A DNA stretch of 64,000 nucleotides from Citrobacter amalonaticus (GCF_018323885.1 NZ_AP024585.1:4278001-4342000); one strand, 5' to 3'. Counted from the stretch's first letter, positions 40,305 to 49,100 are shown. Translations and numbers: made by a program. The notes: generated by a model from the letters alone, not told the origin.

Positions 40305-41891
40305 ATGAAAAAAATTGCGATTATTGGAAGCAGTGGAGGCAACCTCTACAACCTGGGTGGCGCTGAGCCAGAGAAGTTACTCCAGGAGATTTATCAGCAG
40401 TGTGAAGCCGCGGGTGTCACCGTCGCTGCCGTGCAGTTCATTGCAGCAGAGGCGTCGATGGATGTCGCCAAACCTGACACCCCAGCAGCCGTCTATGCCT
40501 TAACCACAGAAAACAACACAAAACCACAACGTATCTTCCAGGGTAAACTCTCCGAGGTGAATGCCTCCGTCGTCGAGAGCGATCGCCAGATAGCCGGGAT
40601 GATCCGTCGCGGTGAGATCGACGGGATCGTAGTGATGAGCGCCGATCCGGTAAAAGCTAACCAGGCCGTTTTTGATGCCGCCGTAGAAATGAAAACCCCG
40701 ATTGTCGGCACCGGCGGCACCTCGATGGCGCTGGTCGCCGCAAAGGGCGCCAATGTGGTCGCCACCTCAGGCACCACGGGGACCACCAGCCGCACTCGCG
40801 CGGTCTCTTTCGTCGCCTCGCTGTGTAAATACTGGGGTATCAAATACAAACCCCAGTTGGGCAGCGCGTCGCCTGCACAAGGCGGTTCCGGAAAGAGTCT
40901 GCTTAAGCGCTTTAACATCCGCAGCATCATGATCCCGGCGCTGCCAGGCTTTATCGCGATGGCGATCGTACTCGCCCTGAGCCACATCCCCGGACTGGAA
41001 AAACTCAACGATATCTTTGAAATCCTGCTGAAGGGTCTGCCGGTGCTGGTTGCCGTGCTGGCGGCAAAACAGATCTCCGAACTCGATGAAGTCTCCATTG
41101 TGGCCGGGGTCGTCGCCGGGGTGCTTTCCGTTGAAGGCGGCCTGATCGGGGGGATTATCGGCGGTCTGATGGCCGGGATTTTTGTGCGCTGGTTGTTTGA
41201 GCTGTGCCTGAACTGGCGTTTCCCGATGACCACCGTCAACATCGTTGCCGGCGGGATTTCGGGTCTGACTGCTGGCCTGATCATGCATTATCTGCTGAGT
41301 CCCCTGGCGCTCTCCGCCGGTAACTACATCAAGCTGGCTATCGAAAGCACGCTGGCATTCAGTCCGATTCTTGCCGGGCTGCTGGCCGGTCTGGTGATCT
41401 GGCCCGCGATTCTGGGTGGTGTCTATCACGCGGTCATTCTACCGCTGGTGCTGCTGGAGATGGAGAAATCCGGCGTCAGCTTCCTCGGCGCTGTGGATAT
41501 GGTGGGTCTGGTGATGGTTGCTGCCGGCATCAACCTGGCTAACGTCATCGCACCACGCGAAAAAAGCGAAGCGGCCGTCGCCACACCGGGCCTGCTTATC
41601 AACCTGGGCTTCGGAACGTTTGTGGAATCCGCCTACCCCTTCATGTTCGCCAACAAAATCGTCTTTGGTTCCGCCATCTTTTGGGCCGGAATGGGCGGCA
41701 TGATGCTCGGCTTCTTTAACGTCAAAGGGGTGGCCTACGTCCCGGCGTTCGCCTCACCGTTCTTATCCAGCAACGCATTACAGATGGCGATTGTGATGGT
41801 CACTGTCATGGCAATGACCTGTATCACCACCATCATTGCGAACCGTTTTAAGGCTGTCGTACAGAGTGAATCTGTGGCGTCTGCCCGTTAA
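40305..41891 (+). CDS. PTS EIIC-like permease with an N-terminal Rossmann-like domain
   Basis: The 528-residue protein has two parts. Residues about 1-190 are soluble and alpha/beta, starting with a nucleotide-binding-like strand-loop (MKKIAIIGSSGGNLYNLGG) and containing the SGTTGTTSRTRAV segment. Residues about 205-520 contain nine or ten membrane segments resembling the PTS_EIIC_2 family. No EIIB-type phosphocysteine site is evident; the N-terminal part has only Cys33 and a Cys near 175. It heads a four-gene unit with a TIM-barrel enzyme, a HAD phosphatase and a DeoR regulator. The transported substrate is unknown, and a true PTS mechanism is not proven. Confidence 0.65.
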   Translation: MKKIAIIGSSGGNLYNLGGAEPEKLLQEIYQQCEAAGVTVAAVQFIAAEASMDVAKPDTPAAVYALTTENNTKPQRIFQGKLSEVNASVVESDRQIAGMIRRGEIDGIVVMSADPVKANQAVFDAAVEMKTPIVGTGGTSMALVAAKGANVVATSGTTGTTSRTRAVSFVASLCKYWGIKYKPQLGSASPAQGGSGKSLLKRFNIRSIMIPALPGFIAMAIVLALSHIPGLEKLNDIFEILLKGLPVLVAVLAAKQISELDEVSIVAGVVAGVLSVEGGLIGGIIGGLMAGIFVRWLFELCLNWRFPMTTVNIVAGGISGLTAGLIMHYLLSPLALSAGNYIKLAIESTLAFSPILAGLLAGLVIWPAILGGVYHAVILPLVLLEMEKSGVSFLGAVDMVGLVMVAAGINLANVIAPREKSEAAVATPGLLINLGFGTFVESAYPFMFANKIVFGSAIFWAGMGGMMLGFFNVKGVAYVPAFASPFLSSNALQMAIVMVTVMAMTCITTIIANRFKAVVQSESVASAR

Positions 41892-41918
41892 TAAATGCAC
41901 CAACACCAGAGGTACACC

Positions 41919-42761
41919 ATGTTTAAAGGCGATATGAATAAAAAACGCGCCAAAGCGTTACAGAAAGTGAAAGATGCCATCGCGCTGCACGGCGGGCAAA
42001 CTATCCTCAGCACGGGGATCACCGGCGACGATGCGCGCCTGGCAAAAGCGGTCTGTGAGGCAGGCGTGAAACTGCTCGAACCGAACCATCCTGCGCTGGC
42101 GCTGGCGCGCGGACACAAAGGGGTGAGTAACATGCACGCGGCGGAGCAAATCCGCCACGAAATCACCAACGGTCAGATGGCAGAAGCCGTGCACGGCGTG
42201 CGTAATGTGGTCCCGGACGACATCTTCATCACCGTGGGCATTGCGGGCGGGTTTACCGAAACGCTGCCCGTCCCGCTCAGCGAAACAGAGATTCTGGAGA
42301 TTGCCCGCGCCGGAGCTGACGGTTTACATACCCATAAATCAGACTGGGACGACCTGCAGGACATCGTCAACCTCGCCCATCAGTATGGCCTGACCGTGGA
42401 TGCCTACATTGGTCATCCGGATGATTTGCATACCTTCGGTATTCCGGCACGCACCCCGGAAGAGGTCGCCAGCGTAGCGAAACGTATGCAGGAGATTGGC
42501 GTCGATATGATCGGCCTGATGACCGGCATGAGCTATGAAGGCGTGGCGGCAGGCGATATCCCGCAGATGATTAAAGACCGTCTTCGGGCGCTGGTTGGCG
42601 CGGTGGACGTCCCGACGCTGGCGGAAGGAGGCATTAACCTCGCCAATGCCAAAGCGTTTAAGGACACCGGGGTTAATATCCTGGTCGTCGGTACGGCAAT
42701 CGACAATATGGTCTGCAATGCCGCCAAAGAGGCCGTGACCCCGTTTATCGCTCATGCCTAA
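41919..42761 (+). CDS. TIM-barrel enzyme, aldolase/epimerase-like (KDGP aldolase or HisA-like)
   Basis: The start MFKGDMNKKRAKALQKVKD follows an AGAGGT ribosome site and gives 280 residues. The pattern is a phosphate-binding (beta/alpha)8 barrel: early ILSTGITGDD, mid ADGLHTHKSDW and DAYIGHPDD. The paired C-terminal phosphate grips are LAEGGINLANAK and ILVVGTAIDN. This is the arrangement of epimerases and aldolases such as NanE, HisA and KDGP aldolase. It starts 27 bases after the permease gene. A reaction on the imported phosphorylated sugar or sugar acid is likely, but the substrate cannot be named. Confidence 0.65.
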   Translation: MFKGDMNKKRAKALQKVKDAIALHGGQTILSTGITGDDARLAKAVCEAGVKLLEPNHPALALARGHKGVSNMHAAEQIRHEITNGQMAEAVHGVRNVVPDDIFITVGIAGGFTETLPVPLSETEILEIARAGADGLHTHKSDWDDLQDIVNLAHQYGLTVDAYIGHPDDLHTFGIPARTPEEVASVAKRMQEIGVDMIGLMTGMSYEGVAAGDIPQMIKDRLRALVGAVDVPTLAEGGINLANAKAFKDTGVNILVVGTAIDNMVCNAAKEAVTPFIAHA

Positions 42762-42776
42762 CGACAGAGAACAATA

Positions 42777-43640
42777 ATGCTACTGGTTACCGATCTGGAT
42801 GGAACATTGCTGACGTCGCAGAAAACTATCACGCCACGCACACGTCAGGCGCTGGTTGACTTTCGTCAGCGCGGCGGTCTGCTGGCCGCCTGTTCCGCCA
42901 GACCGGTCTCCTCAATGGCGCGCCTGTTACAACAGCAGCAGGTTGAGACACTGTTTGACTGGTGCGCAGGCTTCAACGGTGGACAGATCCTTGAGCTGGC
43001 GTCGCAGCGCATTCTGCATTCTGCGGCCCTTACCCGGATGGATCTCAGAGAGATTGACCGCCATATTTCGCTGTCCCGTTATCCTCACCATTTTTTTACT
43101 GCCCAGGCGATTTATCACCGCGACGATCGCCTTATCGCCCCGTGGACATCCTATGAGGCCAGTTTATTTGCGTTACCGCTTATTAGCGCCGCACCAGGGA
43201 ATATCTTTAATCGTCGCGATATATTTAAAATTACGCTGGTCGCAGAACACGCCAGGATCGACGATCTCTGTCGGGAAATAAGTCGTCAGTTACCCAATGA
43301 CTATAAAGCGACAATCACCGGTGGGAATTATATTGATATTCAACGTAGCGAAATAAATAAAGGCTATGCGCTAAATGAAATCGCCCGCCAATTAAATCTG
43401 TCAACCACTGAGATTGCCGCCATTGGCGATCAACAGAATGACATCAGCATGTTCGCCGTTGCCAGGTTCGGCATCGCAATGGGCAACGCGCCAGATAGCG
43501 TGAAACATCAGGCGCGGTATGTAACCACCACCAATGATGATGAGGGTATCGTCTGCGCGCTGGAGTGGTTGCGTTGCTCTGCGCATCCAGTTACCATGCG
43601 GCAAAGTTCGACCCTGGCGGAAAATAATGAACCCGATTAA
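42777..43640 (+). CDS. Cof-type HAD-IIB phosphatase
   Basis: The 287-residue protein has HAD motif I DLDGTLL at residues 6-12, motif II in the LLAACSARP segment, and motif IV GDQQNDISMF near 220. A Cof-type C2 cap lies between. Such enzymes dephosphorylate sugar phosphates and related metabolites. It lies 15 bases after the TIM-barrel gene. Its 3' end overlaps the start of the DeoR gene by 14 bases, so all four genes appear to be one operon. Confidence 0.87.
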   Translation: MLLVTDLDGTLLTSQKTITPRTRQALVDFRQRGGLLAACSARPVSSMARLLQQQQVETLFDWCAGFNGGQILELASQRILHSAALTRMDLREIDRHISLSRYPHHFFTAQAIYHRDDRLIAPWTSYEASLFALPLISAAPGNIFNRRDIFKITLVAEHARIDDLCREISRQLPNDYKATITGGNYIDIQRSEINKGYALNEIARQLNLSTTEIAAIGDQQNDISMFAVARFGIAMGNAPDSVKHQARYVTTTNDDEGIVCALEWLRCSAHPVTMRQSSTLAENNEPD

Positions 43641-44385
43641 AAGAAGAAAGCATATTCTTGATGAATTAAACAAGTTCGGTGAAGTGACCGTTATTAAATT
43701 ATCAGAAACGCTGAACGTGACCTCGGAAACCATTCGCCGCGATCTCTCTTTGCTGGAGTCTGAAGGTCAAATCACCAAAATTCACGGTGGCGCGGTCAAA
43801 AAACAGGTTGTTCAGGAAGATGCATTTGGCGCGAGAATTGATGCCCATCGCGAAGAAAAAATGGCGATTGGCAAAGTGGCGGCGGGAATGGTCAGCGAGC
43901 GCGATACGCTATTTATTGATTCCTGTACCACGAATCTTATTCTTGCCGAACACTTACCCCCTCTCGCGTTTTCCGTTATTACCAATTCCGCCTTAATTGC
44001 CGATAAAATAAAAGAGCATAATCTCCAGGCGCGAGTCTATGTCTTAGGCGGTGAATACGATTACCATTTCCGCGCCAATCTGGGCGTCTCTGTGTGCCAG
44101 CAGATTAATGCGATTCACGCTGATATTTGCTTTATCGGTGCGGGTGGCATTTCGCCGCAGCATGGTGTACTCGTGAAGAGCTTTGACGAGGCATACGTTG
44201 CCAAAGCGATGATTGCGATGAGTAAAAAATCCGTAATTCTCGCTGACCATACTAAATTTGGTCAGGACGGCGTGATGTGTATCGCGACTCTCAAAGAGAT
44301 CGATTACATCATTACGGATAAGGGATTTAAAACAACGGGTTATACACAACAGGATTTCGCCGGAAAACTGCGTATTGCTGACTGA
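43627..44385 (+). CDS. DeoR/GlpR-family transcriptional regulator
   Basis: The start MNPIKRRKHILDELNKFGEV gives 252 residues. The N-terminal DeoR helix-turn-helix is at about 18-55 (VIKLSETLNVTSETIRRDL), followed by the family mark ITKIHGGAV. The C-terminal sugar-phosphate isomerase-like sensor domain (about 75-235) has the IDSCTTN and GAGGIS segments that bind phosphorylated sugars. It is the last gene of the permease/TIM-barrel/HAD unit and probably controls it in response to an internal sugar phosphate. The start codon lies inside the upstream HAD gene. Confidence 0.88.
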   Translation: MNPIKRRKHILDELNKFGEVTVIKLSETLNVTSETIRRDLSLLESEGQITKIHGGAVKKQVVQEDAFGARIDAHREEKMAIGKVAAGMVSERDTLFIDSCTTNLILAEHLPPLAFSVITNSALIADKIKEHNLQARVYVLGGEYDYHFRANLGVSVCQQINAIHADICFIGAGGISPQHGVLVKSFDEAYVAKAMIAMSKKSVILADHTKFGQDGVMCIATLKEIDYIITDKGFKTTGYTQQDFAGKLRIAD

Positions 44386-44448
44386 GCGCTATCCGCCCGA
44401 GGCGTATTGCCGTACACTGAAATCACCAGGCAGACAGAGGGCACCCGT

Positions 44449-44721
44449 ATGGCACTCCCCCGCATTACCCAAAAAGAGATGACCGAGCGCGAACAGCGCG
44501 AACTGAAAACGTTGCTGGATCGCGCCCGTATCGCGCATGGTCGTCAATTGACCAACGCAGAGACTAACAGCGTGAAGAAAGAGTACATTGATAAGCTGAT
44601 GGTCTTGCGCGAAGCCGAGGCAAAAAAAGCCCGCCAGTTGAAGAAAAAGCAGGCTTATAAACCGGATGCTGAAGCGTCATTTTCCTGGTCAGCGAACACG
44701 CCAACGCGCGGCAGACGTTAA
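44449..44721 (+). CDS. yjbD: Conserved small basic protein YjbD
   Basis: The start [19 protein letters not shown] gives 90 residues, like E. coli YjbD (DUF3811). The protein is highly charged and helical, with a Lys/Arg-rich stretch [13 protein letters not shown] (about 60-72). No signal or membrane segment is present. Its function is unknown. It overlaps the stop of the convergent rluF by four bases, as its neighbours do in E. coli. Confidence 0.88.
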   Translation: MALPRITQKEMTEREQRELKTLLDRARIAHGRQLTNAETNSVKKEYIDKLMVLREAEAKKARQLKKKQAYKPDAEASFSWSANTPTRGRR

Positions 44722-45593
44722 CGTCCTTTCTTCTTACGCCCCGGCGAGGTAAAGCGTTTGCCGTTTGCCGCCGGGCGCGCTTTCTCTTTGTTCGCCGTCT
44801 TTTCGATTTTCACCACCGGGCGCTTGATTCCCGCGGTTTTCGGCTTCGCTTTCGCCTTCGGTTTCGCTTCTGAAGAAGAGTTTTCGATAAGCTTAAACAG
44901 CGTAATTAGCTCATCATCCGTCAGGTCACGCCATTCTCCCAGTGGCAGACCGGACAGGCCAACGTTCATGATGCGCGTGCGTTCAAGCTTCACCACTTCA
45001 TAACCGAAATGTTCGCACATGCGGCGGATCTGACGGTTCAGCCCCTGAATCAGGGTAATCCGGAATACAAACGGCGCCTCTTTCTTCACCTTACATTTTT
45101 TTGTGACAGTACCCAGAATCGGCACGCCGGCACTCATCCCACGAATAAACTCATCCGTAACCGGTTTGTCGACCGTGACCAGATACTCTTTTTCATGATC
45201 GTTACCGGCACGCAGGATCTTATTCACCAGATCGCCGTGGTTGGTCAGGAAGATCAGTCCCTGGGAATCTTTATCCAGACGGCCAATCGGGAATACGCGC
45301 TTGCTGTGGTTAACGAAATCAACAATATTGTCGCGCTCGCTGTCTTCGGTGGTGCTCACGATCCCCACCGGCTTGTTCAGCGCGATAAAGACCAGATCTT
45401 CCGCTTCACGCGGCTCAATCAACCGACCATTCACCTTCACGACGTCGCCAGGCATCACCTGGTCGCCAATGGTGGCGCGTTTGCCATTAATGAAGACATT
45501 CCCTTGCTCGATGAAGCGATCCGCTTCGCGGCGCGAGCAGATTCCGCTTTCACTGATGTATTTGTTGAGTCGTGTTGATGAGTCGGGCAGCAT
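44718..45593 (-). CDS. rluF: 23S rRNA pseudouridine(2604) synthase RluF
   Basis: RluF modifies U2604 of 23S rRNA. The start [17 protein letters not shown] gives 291 residues. It has an S4 RNA-binding domain (about 7-60) and the RsuA-type catalytic motif [19 protein letters not shown] with the catalytic aspartate near residue 107. A Lys/Ala/Pro-rich basic tail (about 245-291) ends in GRKKKGR, as in E. coli. An upstream GTG (45611) would lie inside the adjoining ERIC element and is rejected. The ERIC repeat starts about 14 bases before the start codon, so the mRNA leader probably includes it. Confidence 0.94.
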   Translation of the reverse strand: MLPDSSTRLNKYISESGICSRREADRFIEQGNVFINGKRATIGDQVMPGDVVKVNGRLIEPREAEDLVFIALNKPVGIVSTTEDSERDNIVDFVNHSKRVFPIGRLDKDSQGLIFLTNHGDLVNKILRAGNDHEKEYLVTVDKPVTDEFIRGMSAGVPILGTVTKKCKVKKEAPFVFRITLIQGLNRQIRRMCEHFGYEVVKLERTRIMNVGLSGLPLGEWRDLTDDELITLFKLIENSSSEAKPKAKAKPKTAGIKRPVVKIEKTANKEKARPAANGKRFTSPGRKKKGR

Positions 45594-45607
45594 AATTTCT
45601 CCGTTGT

Positions 45608-45805
45608 ACACTTCATCCTTCAGGCTGTCTCTGCGTTGGCTGCCAGATTACTCGTCTCATCCATGAGACTCGCCCTGACGGGCCGTCGCTTCGCAACGTT
45701 CAAATCTGTTCCTGACAGATTTGTCACTCACCCCAGTCACATCGTTATCTATGCTCCTGAGGATTCGCTCCCTTGCCGCCTTGATACATCCTGAATGCTT
45801 TGCGT
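45608..45805 (-). repeat. ERIC element A (long form, with internal insertion) upstream of rluF
   Basis: The terminal sequences CATCCTTCAGGCTG...TTGGCTGC and TTGCCGCC...ACATCCTGAATG, and the core CACTCACCCCAGTCAC...GCTCCTGAGGATTC, match the enterobacterial repetitive intergenic consensus. Between TTGGCTGC and the core lies about 70 bases of additional palindromic sequence (CCTGACGGGCCGTCG..., AAATCTGTTCCTGACAGATTT). The 198-base length fits an ERIC carrying a known-type insertion. The strand given is that of the downstream gene rluF. Confidence 0.87.
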
Positions 45806-45971
45806 AATAAATGCGGAATATACCTTACCTTGCTGGCGATAAAAAATAATCGTGCAAATTGGCCTCAGCGCTATTTGTGATCCGCCCCACCTTTCGACAC
45901 AAAAGTGTCTCCGATCTTTACGTGCAATTTTGTTGAATGAAAATTAACAGAATCAAGAGATTAGGATTATG

Positions 45972-45985
45972 TGCACATCTGTGCC
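45972..45985. promoter_or_regulatory. Candidate SorC operator 1
   Basis: TGCACATCTGTGCC is an inverted repeat TGCACA-N2-TGTGCC with one mismatch. It shares its half-site with two further palindromes before sorC. Confidence 0.55.
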
Positions 45986-46000
45986 AATAACGAGCGCTCC

Positions 46001-46015
46001 GCACATCATATGTGC
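46001..46015. promoter_or_regulatory. Candidate SorC operator 2
   Basis: GCACATCATATGTGC is a perfect inverted repeat GCACAT-N3-ATGTGC. Its centre lies about 30 bases from operator 1, close to three helical turns. Confidence 0.55.
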
Positions 46016-46114
46016 AACATTAATCGCCAGCTCATGACGCACAAAGAAGAGAAAATCGCTTTGAACTCCCCCTTTTATGAGGTTATATCAGATCAAGAGG
46101 GCAGATTGATGATT

Positions 46115-46128
46115 TGCACAAATGTGCA
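46115..46128. promoter_or_regulatory. Candidate SorC operator 3 next to the sorC ribosome site
   Basis: TGCACAAATGTGCA is a perfect TGCACA-N2-TGTGCA palindrome directly abutting the AGGAG ribosome site of sorC. Its position suggests autoregulation. Confidence 0.55.
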
Positions 46129-46139
46129 GGAGTCTACAA

Positions 46140-47093
46140 ATGGCGATGGAAAACAGTGATGATATCCGCCTGATCGTAAAAATAGCGCAGCTCTATTACG
46201 AACAGGATATGACACAAGCGCAGATCGCCCGTGAACTGGGGATTTATCGCACCACCATCAGCCGCCTGCTGAAACGCGGTCGAGAACAGGGCATCGTCAC
46301 TATCGCCATCAACTACGATTACAACGAAAACCTGTGGCTGGAACAGCAGCTTAAACAACGATTCGGCCTCAAAGAAGCGGTGGTGATCACCTGCGACAAC
46401 GAGCAGGAAGAGGAACAACTTGCCATGATGGGCGTGCACGGCGCGCAGTTGCTGGAACGTTTACTGGAACCCGGCGACATCATTGGTTTTTCCTGGGGAC
46501 GCGCAGTACGCGCACTGGTCGAAGGGTTGTCGCCAGCCAGCCAGTCACGCCAGCTGATCTGCGTGCCGATCATCGGCGGGCCATCCGGGAAGCTCGAGAG
46601 CCGCTATCACGTCAATACGCTGACCTACGGCGCGGCGGCAAAGCTGAAAGGCGAATCACATCTGGCTGATTTTCCGGCACTGCTGGAAAATCCATTGATT
46701 CGCAACGGTATTATGCAGTCCCAGCACTTTAATTCGATTTCTGCCTACTGGAACAATCTGGATGTTGCGCTGGTAGGGATCGGTTCTCCGGCAATTCGCG
46801 ACGGTGCAAACTGGCATGCCTTTTACGGCAGCGAAGAGAGTGACGATCTGCATGCCCGGCAGGTTGCCGGAGACATTTGCTCGCGCTTTTACGATATTAA
46901 CGGCGTGACGGTGGAGACCACGATGAGCGAAAAAACGCTTTCTATCGAAACCAACAAATTAAAGCAAGCGCGTTATTCCATCGGCATCGCAATGGGTGAA
47001 GAAAAGCTTAGCGGCATTCTCGGCGCATTACGTGGAAACTATATTAATTCGCTGGTCACTAATAGCCATACCGCTGAATTATTGTTGAAGTAA
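46140..47093 (+). CDS. sorC: Sorbose operon regulator SorC
   Basis: This is the founder-type SorC/DeoR-like regulator of L-sorbose use, acting as activator and repressor with the sugar phosphate as effector. The N-terminal helix-turn-helix lies in YYEQDMTQAQIARELGIYRTTISRLLKRG (about 20-50). The sensor domain follows, with GFSWGRAVRALVEGL near 120. The chosen start, seven bases after AGGAG, gives 317 residues; a second ATG two codons later gives 315, the length known from Klebsiella. It is followed by sorDFBAME in the published Klebsiella and E. coli order. Confidence 0.93.
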   Translation: MAMENSDDIRLIVKIAQLYYEQDMTQAQIARELGIYRTTISRLLKRGREQGIVTIAINYDYNENLWLEQQLKQRFGLKEAVVITCDNEQEEEQLAMMGVHGAQLLERLLEPGDIIGFSWGRAVRALVEGLSPASQSRQLICVPIIGGPSGKLESRYHVNTLTYGAAAKLKGESHLADFPALLENPLIRNGIMQSQHFNSISAYWNNLDVALVGIGSPAIRDGANWHAFYGSEESDDLHARQVAGDICSRFYDINGVTVETTMSEKTLSIETNKLKQARYSIGIAMGEEKLSGILGALRGNYINSLVTNSHTAELLLK

Positions 47094-47163
47094 ATATACT
47101 CATCTTGATCCTGACGTAATTTATTTTATGCAGGGTCCCCTTCTCTGAATTTGGGAGTTAATT

Positions 47164-47970
47164 ATGCAAACGTGGTTAAATCTACAGGATAAAGTCATTA
47201 TTGTAACCGGCGGCGCATCCGGAATTGGCTTAGCCATTGTCGAAGAATTATTAGCACAAGGCGCAAATGTCCAGATGGCGGATATTCATGGCGGCGAAGC
47301 AAAGCATGAAGGTAATAACGACTACCACTTCTGGCCGACGGATATTTCCAGCGCCAAAGAGGTTAATCACACCGTGGATGAAATCATCCAGCGCTTTGGT
47401 CGTATTGATGGTCTGGTTAATAACGCTGGCGTTAACTTTCCCCGCCTGTTGGTCGATGAAAAAGCGCCTGCAGGAAAGTATGAATTAAACGAAGCCGCGT
47501 TTGAAAAAATGGTCAATATCAACCAGAAAGGCGTGTTTTTAATGTCACAGTCAGTGGCGCGCCAGATGGTGAAACAGCGTAACGGCGTTATCGTCAACGT
47601 CTCTTCGGAAAGCGGGCTGGAAGGGTCAGAAGGCCAGAGCTGCTATGCCGCAACGAAGGCGGCGCTGAATAGCTTCACCCGTTCCTGGTCAAAAGAGCTG
47701 GGCAAACACGGCATTCGCGTGGTCGGCATTGCTCCCGGGATTCTGGAAAAAACGGGACTGCGCACGCCGGAATATGAAGAAGCGCTGGCCTGGACCCGCA
47801 ATATCACCGTTGATCAGCTGCGTGAAGGCTATAGCAAGAACGCGATTCCGATTGGCCGTTCGGGACGCCTGAGCGAAGTTGCTGATTTCGTTTGTTATCT
47901 TCTGTCTGAACGTGCCAGCTACATTACCGGAGTAACCACTAACATTGCGGGCGGAAAAACGCGCGGCTAA
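47164..47970 (+). CDS. sorD: D-glucitol-6-phosphate dehydrogenase SorD
   Basis: SorD oxidises glucitol 6-phosphate, formed by SorE from sorbose 1-phosphate, to fructose 6-phosphate. The 268-residue protein is a short-chain dehydrogenase. It has cofactor motif TGGASGIG at about 15-22, NNAG near 86-89, catalytic Ser in VNVSSESG, and YAATK (Tyr and Lys) near 160-164. Its start follows GGGAGTTAATT. It lies about 70 bases after sorC and 9 bases before sorF. Confidence 0.93.
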   Translation: MQTWLNLQDKVIIVTGGASGIGLAIVEELLAQGANVQMADIHGGEAKHEGNNDYHFWPTDISSAKEVNHTVDEIIQRFGRIDGLVNNAGVNFPRLLVDEKAPAGKYELNEAAFEKMVNINQKGVFLMSQSVARQMVKQRNGVIVNVSSESGLEGSEGQSCYAATKAALNSFTRSWSKELGKHGIRVVGIAPGILEKTGLRTPEYEEALAWTRNITVDQLREGYSKNAIPIGRSGRLSEVADFVCYLLSERASYITGVTTNIAGGKTRG

Positions 47971-47979
47971 GGAGACGTT

Positions 47980-48387
47980 ATGGTCAATGCAATCTTCTGT
48001 GCTCACGGCAAACTGGCCTGCGCCATGCTGGAATCGGTGCAAATGGTCTACGGTGACGCCAACGTTGAGGCGGTCGCCTTTGTCCCCGGCGAGAACGCCA
48101 GCGACATCGTCACAAAGCTGGAAAAGTTAGTGAGTGCTCACACCAATAGCGAATGGCTGATTGCCGTAGACCTGCAGTGCGGCAGTCCGTGGAACGCCGC
48201 GGCAACGCTGGCGATGCGCAATCCGGCCATCCGGGTGATCAGCGGCCTTTCCCTGCCGCTGGCGCTGGAACTGGTAGATAACCAGAGCAGTATGAATGTG
48301 GATGAATTGTGCGAACACCTGACGACCATTGCACAACAAACCTGCGTGGTCTGGCAGCATCTGGAAACGACCGAAGAGGATTTCTGA
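47980..48387 (+). CDS. sorF: Sorbose-specific PTS EIIA component SorF
   Basis: This is the EIIA domain protein of the mannose-type (EII-Man family) sorbose PTS. The 135-residue protein begins MVNAIFCAHGKLACAMLES, with the phosphorylated histidine expected at H9 in CAHGKLA. It passes phosphate from HPr to SorB. Its stop overlaps the sorB start (ATGA), showing translational coupling. In this system EIIA and EIIB are separate proteins rather than fused as in ManX. Confidence 0.93.
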   Translation: MVNAIFCAHGKLACAMLESVQMVYGDANVEAVAFVPGENASDIVTKLEKLVSAHTNSEWLIAVDLQCGSPWNAAATLAMRNPAIRVISGLSLPLALELVDNQSSMNVDELCEHLTTIAQQTCVVWQHLETTEEDF

Positions 48388-48881
48388 TGAATATTACCCT
48401 TGCCCGTATTGATGACCGCTTGATCCACGGTCAGGTCACCACCGTCTGGTCGAAGGTGGCGAATGCCCAGCGGATTATTATCTGTAATGACGACGTTTAT
48501 AATGATGAAGTGCGCCGGACATTATTACGCCAGGCCGCCCCACCGGGAATGAAGGTCAACGTGGTGAATATCGAAAAAGCCGTCGCGGTTTATCATAATC
48601 CACAGTATCAGGACGAGACTGTATTTTATTTATTTACCCGCCCACAGGATGCGCTGGCGATGGTCAAACAGGGCGTAAAAATTGCCACCTTAAATATTGG
48701 CGGCATGGCCTGGCGACCGGGTAAAAAACAATTAACCAAAGCCGTATCCTTAGATGACGATGATATTAATGCGTTTCGCGAACTGGATAAATTTGGCGTC
48801 ACCCTGGATTTACGTGTGGTCGCCTCCGATCCCTCCATTAATATTCTCGACAAAATAAAAGAACAATCGTTCGCGGAATAA
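48387..48881 (+). CDS. sorB: Sorbose-specific PTS EIIB component SorB
   Basis: This is the EIIB component of the mannose-type PTS for L-sorbose. The 164-residue protein begins MNITLARIDDRLIHGQVTTVW, with the phosphohistidine at H15 in the diagnostic IDDRLIHGQV motif. It receives phosphate from SorF and transfers it to the incoming sugar. It overlaps sorF by one base. The next gene, sorA, lies 262 bases downstream because an ERIC element occupies the gap. Confidence 0.94.
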   Translation: MNITLARIDDRLIHGQVTTVWSKVANAQRIIICNDDVYNDEVRRTLLRQAAPPGMKVNVVNIEKAVAVYHNPQYQDETVFYLFTRPQDALAMVKQGVKIATLNIGGMAWRPGKKQLTKAVSLDDDDINAFRELDKFGVTLDLRVVASDPSINILDKIKEQSFAE

Positions 48882-48902
48882 ATAAAAGCGCCTGTATTTA
48901 TT

Positions 48903-49100
48903 ACACAGTCATTCTGGAAGCATCACGGCGGCAAATGAGTGAATCCACAGGAACATAAATAACGATGTGACTGGGGGTGAGTCACAAATCTGTCGGGAAC
49001 AGATTTGAACGTTGCGAAGCGACGGCCCGTCAGGGCGAGTCTCATGGATGAGACGAGTAATTCAGCCAACAACGAGGCAGCCTGAAGGACGACGTGTAAA
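48903..49100 (+). repeat. ERIC element B (long form) inside the sor operon, upstream of sorA
   Basis: This is a second 198-base ERIC, a near copy of element A in the opposite chromosomal orientation (GGCGGC...GTGACTGGGGGTGAG...GCAGCCTGAAGGACG). It carries the same insertion of about 70 bases (AAATCTGTCGGGAACAGATTT and CGACGGCCCGTCAGGGCGAG). It ends about 43 bases before the sorA start codon and has the same orientation relative to the downstream gene as element A. Confidence 0.87.

Larger units (their letters stand above)
45806..46139. promoter_or_regulatory. Control region of the sor operon
   Basis: This AT-rich gap upstream of sorC has three GCACA-type palindromes that are candidate SorC operators. 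A weak -35-like TTAACA lies near 45944 and a GATTAT near 45965. A 62-codon frame spanning the palindromes has no recognisable product and is not called. Confidence 0.6.

Noticed and set aside
45971..46159. A 62-codon open frame just upstream of sorC
   Set aside because: It spans the candidate SorC operators and overlaps the sorC start. Its peptide resembles no known protein and no good ribosome site precedes it.
45608..49100. A composite transposon or integrated element bounded by the two long ERICs
   Set aside because: The repeats are ERIC elements, not insertion sequences, no transposase is present, and element B lies inside the sor operon rather than at its border.
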